Shown piece by piece: positions 15,366 to 23,064 of a stretch of 64,000 nt of DNA (the stretch's first letter is position 1; each line of letters begins with the position of its first letter). The DNA is taken from the NCBI GenBank assembly GCA_015075585.1, contig JABTUB010000001.1:248001-312000 (forward strand), written 5' to 3'. A model generated the notes under the pieces. It saw only the letters and a list, made by a program, of their open reading frames with translations, was not told the origin of the DNA and did no database searches. This DNA comes from Chloracidobacterium sp. (lineage in GTDB: Bacteria > Acidobacteriota > Blastocatellia > Pyrinomonadales > Pyrinomonadaceae). Made by a program: the position numbers and the translations under genes.

Positions 15366-16454
15366 ATGGACAAAAACGTCAACGAAAGGTCGGACCTGGT
15401 GCTTGCGCGTGAACTGATTCTCACGCACGGTTGGAATTCGACCGCCTTTCAGATCGTCAATCCGGGCATTGAGCGCTGGTTCGCCGCTGACGCTGACGCA
15501 GTGATAGGCTTTGTGCGTTCAAACGGGGTTCGGGTCGTTGTCGGTGCTCCTGTGTGTAAAAAGGAGCGCCTCGGCGACATCATCCGAGAGTTCGAGGCCG
15601 AAGCGGACAAGGCGGGTGAGGGCGTCTGCTATTTTGCCGCCGAATCCCGGCTTGAAACGCTGGTCTCAGGCGATGAGCGTTACAGCCGGATACTGCTTGG
15701 GGCACAACCTGTATGGAAGCCTCCTGATTGGCCTGCCGCCGCGGCCGGAAGCAGATCGATGCGGGCGCAACTGAACCGTGCACGCAACAAGGGCGTTAAA
15801 GTTGAAGAATGGCCTATCGAGCAAGCCGGAAGCAATAAGGATCTTGCTGATTGCCTTACGCGATGGCTCGCGACAAAAGGACTGCCGCCGCTGCGCTTTA
15901 TGGTCGAATCCGACACGCTTGAGCGGCTTGCGGCCCGCCGGGTTTTTGTCGCGAAACATAACGGAACGGTAGCAGGCTTTGTGGTACTCTCGCCGGTGGT
16001 TCAAAAGAATGGCTGGCTTTTTGAGCAATTTCCGCATCGTCCCGGAGCACCGAACGGTACGGTCGAGCTGATGATCGATACGGCAATGCGTACGATTGCC
16101 GATGATGGGTTCGGGTATGCGACGCTGGGCCTATCGCCGCTCTCATGCCGCGCCGATGTGCCGCCGCAGGAACAGCCGCTCTGGCTGCGGATCTTCCTCG
16201 GCTGGATACGAAAGCATGGGCAGCGGTTCTATAACTTTGACGGCCTCGATGCGTTCAAGGCGAAGCTTATGCCGGTGATGTGGGAGCCTGTATTCGCGGT
16301 CTCAAATGAACCGCGGGTTTCGATTCACACACTTTATGCGATAGCCGGTGCGTTCAGCGGCAACGCTCCGATACGGCTTTTCGCAAAGGCTCTCGTCAAA
16401 GCCGCCGCAACGGAGGCCCGCTGGGCAAAGCAGCGGATCGTACGCAGAGCATGA
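15366..16454 (+). CDS. DUF2156 protein (phosphatidylglycerol lysyltransferase C-terminal-like)
   Basis: The 362-residue protein carries a GNAT-type DUF2156 fold as in the soluble half of MprF. Evidence is the opening LTHGWNSTAFQIVNPGIERWF, RAQLNRARNKGV in the middle, LADCLTRWLATKGLPPLRFM, a beta-strand FVAKHNGTVAGFVVLSPV and the NGTVELMIDTAMR/LGLSPLS block near 235-265. The membrane flippase half of MprF is absent. It may transfer an amino acid or other group to a lipid or small acceptor, but the substrate is unknown. The stop overlaps the next gene by 4 nt. Confidence 0.8.
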   Translation: MDKNVNERSDLVLARELILTHGWNSTAFQIVNPGIERWFAADADAVIGFVRSNGVRVVVGAPVCKKERLGDIIREFEAEADKAGEGVCYFAAESRLETLVSGDERYSRILLGAQPVWKPPDWPAAAAGSRSMRAQLNRARNKGVKVEEWPIEQAGSNKDLADCLTRWLATKGLPPLRFMVESDTLERLAARRVFVAKHNGTVAGFVVLSPVVQKNGWLFEQFPHRPGAPNGTVELMIDTAMRTIADDGFGYATLGLSPLSCRADVPPQEQPLWLRIFLGWIRKHGQRFYNFDGLDAFKAKLMPVMWEPVFAVSNEPRVSIHTLYAIAGAFSGNAPIRLFAKALVKAAATEARWAKQRIVRRA

Positions 16455-17095
16455 CGAGCGCAGACGATATCATTCTGATCCGATACGCGGATGAACCGCC
16501 GGACACGTTCCTCGACAGTGCTATCTGGCAGGCAGCGGACGCGACCGAGATAAAAACCTACTGGTCAGGCGAAGCCGCACCTGCGAGCAGGCATTTTACT
16601 GCTCGGCTGCTATGGTCGAGCGAGGCCTTGTACACACGGTTCGATATGGATAATGCCGAGCCGCCGATCGTCAGCGATAAGCCGGATGCTTCGGCAAAGT
16701 CGATAGGCCTTTGGGAACGCGACGTGTGCGAGCTTTTCATCTCACCTAACAATGATGAACCCTACAAATATTTCGAATTTGAGGTCGCTCCGACCGGCGA
16801 ATGGCTCGACCTCGGCATCGAGGTCATTGAGGGTGAACGGAAGACGGACTGGGACCTTGATTCACAAATGAGCGCCGCCGCGCGTATCGACTGCGATGCG
16901 ATCGTGATGGCGATCAGGGTGCCGTTCACAGCATTCGGCACTGCTCCGAAACCTGACGGCCTGTGGCCGGGCAACCTCTTTCGCTGTGTCGGCTCGGGGC
17001 CGACGCGCGGCTACCTTGCGTGGCGGCCGACGATGACGCCGCAGCCCTCTTTTCATGTGCCGTCAGCGTTCGGAAAATTTCGATTCGTCAAATAG
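16451..17095 (+). CDS. Carbohydrate-binding family 9-like protein
   Basis: The 214-residue protein is a single CBM9-like/DOMON-type beta-sandwich. Typical features are AIWQAADATEI near the N-terminus, the WSSEALYTRFDM strand, LWERDVCELFISPN, and YFEFEVAPTGEWLDL, with a closing AWRPTMTPQPSFHVP. There is no signal peptide in the chosen frame, so it may be cytoplasmic or the ligand domain of a complex. ATG at 16451 overlaps the stop of the DUF2156 gene, implying translational coupling. The gene ends 3 nt before the convergent SDR stop. Confidence 0.8.
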   Translation: MTSADDIILIRYADEPPDTFLDSAIWQAADATEIKTYWSGEAAPASRHFTARLLWSSEALYTRFDMDNAEPPIVSDKPDASAKSIGLWERDVCELFISPNNDEPYKYFEFEVAPTGEWLDLGIEVIEGERKTDWDLDSQMSAAARIDCDAIVMAIRVPFTAFGTAPKPDGLWPGNLFRCVGSGPTRGYLAWRPTMTPQPSFHVPSAFGKFRFVK

Positions 17096-17098
17096 GCG

Positions 17099-17872
17099 TC
17101 AAGCCGTCATTCCGCCGTCAACGGGTATGACTTGGCCGGTGATGTAGCTCGAAGCATCCGAGGCGAGGAAGACCGTAACGCCTTTCAGTTCGCCTGCCTC
17201 ACCGATACGCGGAATGATGTTGTCCTCTCGGATCTGATTTTCGTAGATGTCGATCACGCGGTCAGCGAGCCTTGAGTGAAAGAAGCCCGGCGCGATCGCA
17301 TTTACGCGGATACCGCGGCGTCCCCAGCTTGCGGCAAGCTCACGCGTAAGGCCAATCAGACCTGCCTTACTGGCGGCATAGCCTGCATAAAACGGGCCAT
17401 TTGCCGAGGATGTCAGCCCGGCAACGGAAGTTACATTTATGATGGAGCCGCCGTTATTATCGAGCATGCGGCGGCCGGCGGCCTGTGCAAAAAGGAATGA
17501 GCCGGTGAGGTTGATGTCGATGACCTTCTGCCACTGCTCGAGGGTCATATCCTCCGGCATCGAACCCCAAGAAACGCCGGCATTGTTGATGAGAATATCG
17601 ACCTTGCCGAACGCAGATACAGTTTCTGCGACGACCTTCTCGACATCGTCCGGAACACTGACGTCGCAGGCAGTGGCTGCTGTATTGAAACCGCGTGCGG
17701 CGAGTTCTGACACGGATCGATCGAGCCACTCGGAGCGGCGTGCGCACAACATAAGGTTGGCTCCGGCCTCGCCGAGCGCCTCTGCCATTTCGCGGCCAAG
17801 CCCCCGCGAGCCGCCGGTAACTATTGCCGTTCGGCCCGTCAGGTCGAAGAGTTCGCGTACGTTCCTACTCAT
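17099..17872 (-). CDS. SDR-family oxidoreductase (FabG/gluconate dehydrogenase-like)
   Basis: The 257-residue classical SDR has TGGSRGLG (19-26), NNAGVSWG, the catalytic Ser in INVTSVAG and Y-x3-K in YAASK. The end VTVFLASDASSYITGQVIPVDGGMT is the standard FabG-type C-terminus. Sequence alone cannot choose between 3-oxoacyl reductase, gluconate 5-dehydrogenase and other alcohols; the LFDLTGRTAIVTGG opening is like gluconate/2-deoxygluconate dehydrogenases. It overlaps the asparaginase gene by 4 nt and is the last gene of the minus-strand run starting at the glycosyltransferase. Confidence 0.85.
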   Translation of the reverse strand: MSRNVRELFDLTGRTAIVTGGSRGLGREMAEALGEAGANLMLCARRSEWLDRSVSELAARGFNTAATACDVSVPDDVEKVVAETVSAFGKVDILINNAGVSWGSMPEDMTLEQWQKVIDINLTGSFLFAQAAGRRMLDNNGGSIINVTSVAGLTSSANGPFYAGYAASKAGLIGLTRELAASWGRRGIRVNAIAPGFFHSRLADRVIDIYENQIREDNIIPRIGEAGELKGVTVFLASDASSYITGQVIPVDGGMTA

Positions 17873-18885
17873 ATTTGCAGATCGAGTGCGGTTGAGATCT
17901 GCCCCACCGTTTCGCCGCGGCGGCTCTTTACCGCCATTGGCGACATATCGGCTAGCTCAACGCCGTCAACGACGCCGAGCCGGCGCAGGATATCCGCCGC
18001 AACGACCGGCCTCGCCTTGTGATCGTCGCCGTCCTCGACCTTGAGGGCGATCGCGAGGCCATTTGCCCAGCGTTCTGACGGCAGCACGCCGCAAAGCCAA
18101 ACACCGTCCGCACCTACCTTTGAGATCAATTTGGCGTGTCCGGCCTGCATGAGCCGCGTGTCGAGGCGTCCCGTCCCGCCGATCAGCTCAGGATGGTTCA
18201 GCATGGCTGCGACGATACGCTTTGCCGCCGCATTTGTAACCTCGTGGAACTTCGAAGCATCGAGCAGATTCAGATAACTGACGGCAAGCGAACGCAGCGG
18301 CAGGGCAAAATTCGGTGCAGAACAGCCGTCAACGCCCACGGCAATGCTTTCTTCCGAAACCTCCGCAAACTCGGCGATGCATCGTAATATACGCTTTTGG
18401 ATGCGGTTCGTCGGCGAATCATAATCCGCAGTATCGGCTCCGATGTGCCGTGCGAAGGCAAGCATCGCGGCGTGTTTGCCTGAGCAGTTATTGTAAATCT
18501 GCGACGGCGTTTCGCCGGCGGCTATCAAGCGGTGAGCATCAGGCTGGCTGAAGGGCAGATGCGAGCCGCAGCGGAGATCGGCTTCGGTAAAGCCCGCCTT
18601 TGCGAGCATTGATGCAGCGATCTCGACGTGGTGGGCCTCGCCGGAATGCGAGGCGGCCGCGAGTGCCAGTTCGGCCTCGGTAAAGCCGAAAGCATCGGCG
18701 GCGCCGCTTGTTATAAGCGGTATAGCCTGAAACGCCTTTGCGGACGAGCGGTAATATACGACCGTGTCGATATCGCCGGCGGATGCTATTACATTCCTTG
18801 CACCATCGAGGATCAAAAGATGTCCGCGATGGATAGATTCGACGGTGTTGCCGCGGATTACGCGGGCGATTATGTCTGCGCTCAT
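17869..18885 (-). CDS. L-asparaginase, thermolabile/Rhizobium type II family
   Basis: The protein of about 338 residues belongs to the L-asparaginase II (PF06089-like) family, which is serine beta-lactamase-related and distinct from E. coli AnsB. Family blocks include YRSSAKAFQAIPLITSGAA (Ser-x-x-Lys motif), ASHSGEAHHVE, YNNCSGKHAAMLA and GVDGCSAPNFALPL, then HPELIGGTGRLDT. I chose the ATG at 18885, which follows an AGGA-rich ribosome site and lies 4 nt after the recN stop; an upstream in-frame TTG (18906) overlapping recN is less likely. It hydrolyses asparagine to aspartate and ammonia, probably in the cytoplasm. Confidence 0.88.
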   Translation of the reverse strand: MSADIIARVIRGNTVESIHRGHLLILDGARNVIASAGDIDTVVYYRSSAKAFQAIPLITSGAADAFGFTEAELALAAASHSGEAHHVEIAASMLAKAGFTEADLRCGSHLPFSQPDAHRLIAAGETPSQIYNNCSGKHAAMLAFARHIGADTADYDSPTNRIQKRILRCIAEFAEVSEESIAVGVDGCSAPNFALPLRSLAVSYLNLLDASKFHEVTNAAAKRIVAAMLNHPELIGGTGRLDTRLMQAGHAKLISKVGADGVWLCGVLPSERWANGLAIALKVEDGDDHKARPVVAADILRRLGVVDGVELADMSPMAVKSRRGETVGQISTALDLQI

Positions 18886-18889
18886 GATC

Positions 18890-20551
18890 CTATCCTGCTC
18901 CTGCAAGCATCGAACGCGCGTTCTCGCGGGCGGCTTCGGTCACGGCCTCACCGGCGAGCATACGTGCGATCTCTTCTACTCGTTCCTTGGGGCTAAGCTC
19001 AGCCGCAGAGATCGACGTCCTGCCATTTTCCGCTGTCTTAGTTATTACGAAATGTCGATCCGCAAGCGATGCGATCTGCGGCTGGTGTGTAACGCACAGT
19101 ATCTGATGGCCTTGCGATAATGCTTTCAATTTGCGGCCGACCGCTTCAGCGACACGCCCGCCGATACCGGCGTCGATCTCGTCAAAGACGACGGTCCGCG
19201 AGTCGGCACCAAGCTGCGCCGCGGTCTTTATCACAAGCATCAGACGCGAAGCCTCGCCGCCCGATGCGATCTTAACAAGTGGCCGAACGGGTTCGCCCGG
19301 ATTTGCCGAGAAGTAGAACTCGGCAATGTCCGTTCCTTGTGAGCTGAAAGCATTCTCATCACTCGTTAGACGGACTTCGAATACTGCGGCCTCAAGAGCT
19401 ACATCGGCAAGGCCGTCCATAACCTTGCCGGCCAGCGAACGTGCGGCCTTGGTGCGCGATCGACGCAGCTTTTCGGCAGCGGACATATAGACAGCGGCCA
19501 AGACCTCAAGCTGCTTGCGAAGTTCGGCTTCGCGCAGTTCGGCCGAGCCGATATTCTCAAGCCTTTCTGCAGAACGCTCCCTGTGTTCGAGTACCTGCTC
19601 GATCGTACCGCCGTACTTGCGCTTCAGGTGGGCGATCGCTGCAAGCCGCGTTTCGATCTCGTCGATATGTTCAGGCGAAAAGTCTAGCCGTGAACGCACA
19701 TCTCGGGCCGCGAATGCAAGCTCTTCAAGAAGCGCCTGTGCCGAAGCGATGCCTTCGGTAAATTCCGCAAATGCCGGGTCGAACTCTGCCAGCTCATTGA
19801 CACGGCGGGCGGCACGCTCGAGAGTTGCAAGCGTCGCATCGTCACGCTCGTACAACAGGCCGTAAGCCTCCTCGCTTGCCACTGACAGCTTTTCTGCATT
19901 TGCAAGGCGGCGCTTTTCAGCCTCAAGTTTTTCGTCCTCGCCGGTGTGAAGGGCCGCGCGGTCGATCTCATCGATCTGAAATTTCAGAACATCTACAAGT
20001 TGGAGCTTTTCTTGCTCGTCGTGCCGAAGCGACGCGAGCTGCTCGCTGACCAAATTCCATTCGTTATACGCTGCCGCGATTTTTTCGAGCAGATCGTGAT
20101 GGCCCGCGAACTCGTCAAGTATCGAGAGATGTGCGGCAGCATCGTAGATCATCGCCTGCTCGCCTTGGCCGTGAATATCGACAAGCCTGTCTCCGATGCG
20201 TTTCAGCAAGGCCAGTGTAACAAGCCGTCCGTTGACGAAGATGCGGTTCCTTCCGGCCGCCGATATCTCGCGGCGGATCACTATCTCATCGCCTGTGTCG
20301 ATGCCGCTTTCGACAAGCAATGCGTCAAGCACGGTATCATCGGCGGTAAAGATACCTTCGATCACTGCGGTGTCGGCACCCTGCTTGATCAGATCGCTGC
20401 TTGCCCTGCCGCCTGCCAGGGCATCGAGGCTGTCAACAATGATCGATTTGCCCGATCCGGTCTCACCGGTCAAAAGATCGAGCCCTTCGCCGAACGCGAT
20501 AGAAAGCTCGTCGATCAATGCGACATTGCTGATCTTTAGAAAGCTAAGCAT
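18890..20551 (-). CDS. recN: DNA repair protein RecN
   Basis: RecN is the SMC-like ATPase used in double-strand break repair. The N-terminal Walker A GETGSGKS (29-36) sits in LLTGETGSGKSIIVDSL. A long helical coiled-coil middle (about 160-370) follows. The C-terminal half has the signature ASGGEASRLMLVIK, Walker B VVFDEIDAGIGG and ILCVTHQPQIASLADRHF. Its 553 residues equal the family length. The ATG abuts the TGA of the upstream peptidase gene. I see no LexA-like box just upstream, since the start lies inside the operon. Confidence 0.95.
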   Translation of the reverse strand: MLSFLKISNVALIDELSIAFGEGLDLLTGETGSGKSIIVDSLDALAGGRASSDLIKQGADTAVIEGIFTADDTVLDALLVESGIDTGDEIVIRREISAAGRNRIFVNGRLVTLALLKRIGDRLVDIHGQGEQAMIYDAAAHLSILDEFAGHHDLLEKIAAAYNEWNLVSEQLASLRHDEQEKLQLVDVLKFQIDEIDRAALHTGEDEKLEAEKRRLANAEKLSVASEEAYGLLYERDDATLATLERAARRVNELAEFDPAFAEFTEGIASAQALLEELAFAARDVRSRLDFSPEHIDEIETRLAAIAHLKRKYGGTIEQVLEHRERSAERLENIGSAELREAELRKQLEVLAAVYMSAAEKLRRSRTKAARSLAGKVMDGLADVALEAAVFEVRLTSDENAFSSQGTDIAEFYFSANPGEPVRPLVKIASGGEASRLMLVIKTAAQLGADSRTVVFDEIDAGIGGRVAEAVGRKLKALSQGHQILCVTHQPQIASLADRHFVITKTAENGRTSISAAELSPKERVEEIARMLAGEAVTEAARENARSMLAGAG

Positions 20552-21841
20552 TCACTTTCGCGGCACGACACCCTCGCCTTTAAGCCATTTGCCGCCGGAA
20601 AATATCGCGTCAGGCGGCTCGGTGCCTTCGAGGCCTGCGGCGTTAAGATCGATGCTGCGGGCCGTTCGGTAAAATAGAAGTTCCATCAGCTCACCCGGTT
20701 TTAGCGTACTGAATCGCGGGACGACATTGAATCCTGATGCATCGTATTCTTCAAGCCCGCTTACCTTTCCGATATTCCCGACAGAACGGATCCTTACCGG
20801 TTGGAACGCGCTCGCGCGGGTACGCTCCGTAACGCCGGCGATGTCAACATTCTTTCCGCCGACCGATGCCGAGCGAAATACAAAGTTAACGAGGCCGCCG
20901 GAACTGTTCTCATGCAGAGTGAGGTAGGCACCGGGATCTTCATTCTTCTCGCTTCCGGTGGCGAGCGCTCGAAGGGCCGTCATATATGCGACGAAGTTCA
21001 TCTTAACAAGGAACGACTCGTCCTTGCCGTAAAGCCCTCCTGTTTCGACCAAGATGACCGGAGTTCCCCACGCCGTGAAATTATCACCGAACGCCGATGC
21101 TGTATATTCATCGTCATAGCGGGCAATGTGGCCGGGAATGAATTGTTCGAGCGCGCGAACCATCGCCGCTGCAAGGCGCTTGTTGCGTTCAATGCCGTCA
21201 TTTGTCGTCTTTGCCGCGTCGCCGTAAACAACAAGAAGCGAGACAGAGGCCTGCGCATTAGTCGGCCCCACGGTCGTAAGATACTTTTGATTGTGCAGGT
21301 TAAAGCCGATGTTGGGGTGCCATGCATTGTGGAGTTCTTTCAGAAGGCGAGCTTCAGGCGTGCGCAATTTAACGGCGTCGCGGTTTATGTCGAGATTCTG
21401 GAGGTTTACTCGTGTAAAGCCTTCGGCGCCGTCGGGGTTGAGCATCGGCACGGCGCGCAACGTCAATTTTGTAGCGATATCCTTGATGCCCGGCTCGCTC
21501 TTATTCTTTTCGAGATATGCAAAGAGGTCGATCAGAGCAGATGTCGCAGTAGGCTCATCGCCGTGCATTTGCGACCATAGAAAAACCTTTAGCGGCCCGC
21601 TTCCGAACTCAAGCTGATAGATCTCACGTCCGGCACCGCTCTTGCCGACCTCGCTTGCCGAAACGCCGATCTTGCGAAGCTGTTCGATGTAGACCTTAAG
21701 GTCGGAGTGCCTGACATCGGACGGGAATTTGTTCGAGATGTGACCCTCATCCCAGATCGTGCCAAATTCTTTTGCGGTCTGCGCGGATAAGTTCATTGAC
21801 GATCCGATCAGGATCAGCACCAAAAGCCAAGCCCTTTTCAT
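20552..21841 (-). CDS. Exported zinc carboxypeptidase, M14 family
   Basis: The 429-residue protein has a signal peptide (1-20, ending NLSAQ). The M14 zinc ligands are visible: His93 and Glu96 in QMHGDEPTATS, and the later His in GFNLHNQ. NLDINRDAV supplies the substrate-binding Asn-Arg, and VILVETGGLYG the catalytic Glu. The C-terminal 130 residues are a separate unassigned domain. The likely role is periplasmic or secreted peptide or peptidoglycan-peptide trimming. It starts 43 nt after the glycosyltransferase stop and its own stop abuts recN. Confidence 0.87.
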   Translation of the reverse strand: MKRAWLLVLILIGSSMNLSAQTAKEFGTIWDEGHISNKFPSDVRHSDLKVYIEQLRKIGVSASEVGKSGAGREIYQLEFGSGPLKVFLWSQMHGDEPTATSALIDLFAYLEKNKSEPGIKDIATKLTLRAVPMLNPDGAEGFTRVNLQNLDINRDAVKLRTPEARLLKELHNAWHPNIGFNLHNQKYLTTVGPTNAQASVSLLVVYGDAAKTTNDGIERNKRLAAAMVRALEQFIPGHIARYDDEYTASAFGDNFTAWGTPVILVETGGLYGKDESFLVKMNFVAYMTALRALATGSEKNEDPGAYLTLHENSSGGLVNFVFRSASVGGKNVDIAGVTERTRASAFQPVRIRSVGNIGKVSGLEEYDASGFNVVPRFSTLKPGELMELLFYRTARSIDLNAAGLEGTEPPDAIFSGGKWLKGEGVVPRK

Positions 21842-21884
21842 TACAATAAGATAAACCGATAAAGCGGATATTGCGAAACCGCGA

Positions 21885-22982
21885 TCAAGCCTTTACCGCA
21901 AGTACGTCGCTGTAGAGTTTCTCGACCGCCTCGGCCATCGTGTCGGCTGAGTAACGCGTGCGTGCGGCAGAGCGAAGCCGTTCGGCGGTCCTGCGGCGAA
22001 GCGGCTCGTCCGAAAGAAGCTTGATGACCGACGCGGCAATTGAAAGAGCATCATTGGGCGGTACGAGCGGTGATATCTCGCCGATGATCTCGCGAGCTGC
22101 GGCAGTATCGGTAGCAACGACCGCTGTTCCGGCGGCCATCGCCTCAAGCGGCACAAGCCCCAAACCCTCGGCCTGAGCAGGTGAAACGAAAACATCGAAG
22201 GCACAAAGCGGCGGCGTGAGGTCGGCGATCCAATCAAGCCATAGAAATCTGTCTTCGAGGCCGAGCACAGAAACAAGCCGCCTAAGCTCGCGTCGAAAAC
22301 GTTTATCTATCGAGCGGTCAACCCCGGCAATGACGAACCGGCAATCGGGAACGTGCTTAACGATCTCATTTGCAGCGAGGACAAAGTCGCGTTGCCCCTT
22401 TGACGGCATGAGTTGGCCGATGGTTCCGACAAGCGGAGCATCAGCGTTCAGAGAGTGGAGCTTACGAAATTCGGCTCCGAGATCGAGCCTGTCGTAGCTG
22501 CCAAAGGCGATGCCGTTCGGGATCAGACGGATCTTTTCTTTCGGGAAACTTTTCGCCAGTTCGCGTTCGGCACCTGCCGAAACGGCGATAGCAGCATCGA
22601 TATTCCTGAGCGCCAGCCTGTGGAAAGGCTTTAGCGGAAGTGCGGCATGGCGTGTGATGACGCATTTGGCGGCCGGCGTAAGGCGTTTTGCAAGGGCGGC
22701 AGCCAGATAATCACGTGCAAGATGCGCATGAATGATGTCGATGCCGTTGTCCTTCAAAAAGCCGGCGATCGCCTTGGCATTGAACATACCGAAAGAGTTG
22801 CGTACCGATAAATGCAGGAAGCGGTCGGCAGGAAGGAACTCGAACAGCGTTTGCCACTCATTCGTCGGCCGAAGGGCAACGAACACCTCATGTCCGCGGT
22901 CATCGAGCGAACGGCAAAGGTCTAGTATACGACGCTCGCCTCCGCCGAAGGTCTTTGCCGATGATATCTGCAGGATACGCAC
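21885..22982 (-). CDS. Glycosyltransferase, GT4 family
   Basis: The 365-residue GT-B enzyme starts with RILQISSAKTFGGGERRIL, a GT4 N-terminus with the glycine-rich acceptor loop. DIIHAHLARDYLAA and VSAGAERELAKSFP follow, then the donor-site E-x7-E motif in AEGLGLVPLEAMAAGTAVVATD near 290. I place the start at GTG 22982. The frame stays open 139 codons further upstream, but that extension is the antisense of the receptor gene and crosses its terminator. It heads the minus-strand run with M14 peptidase, recN, asparaginase and SDR. The sugar donor and acceptor are unknown; envelope glycan synthesis is plausible. Confidence 0.85.
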   Translation of the reverse strand: MRILQISSAKTFGGGERRILDLCRSLDDRGHEVFVALRPTNEWQTLFEFLPADRFLHLSVRNSFGMFNAKAIAGFLKDNGIDIIHAHLARDYLAAALAKRLTPAAKCVITRHAALPLKPFHRLALRNIDAAIAVSAGAERELAKSFPKEKIRLIPNGIAFGSYDRLDLGAEFRKLHSLNADAPLVGTIGQLMPSKGQRDFVLAANEIVKHVPDCRFVIAGVDRSIDKRFRRELRRLVSVLGLEDRFLWLDWIADLTPPLCAFDVFVSPAQAEGLGLVPLEAMAAGTAVVATDTAAAREIIGEISPLVPPNDALSIAASVIKLLSDEPLRRRTAERLRSAARTRYSADTMAEAVEKLYSDVLAVKA

Positions 22983-23010
22983 AAAGGAAAGATACACGAC
23001 ACTGACAGAC

Positions 23011-23045
23011 AAAAAAAGGCACGCCCGAATGAACGAGCGTGCCTG
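23011..23045 (-). terminator. Rho-independent terminator of the TonB-dependent receptor gene
   Basis: On the minus strand, 20 nt after the receptor stop, AGGCACGC and GCGTGCCT form a strong stem around an 11-nt loop, followed by seven T residues. It separates the receptor from the glycosyltransferase operon. Confidence 0.9.
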
Positions 23046-23064
23046 AGATCCTAAAAAGGACGAG

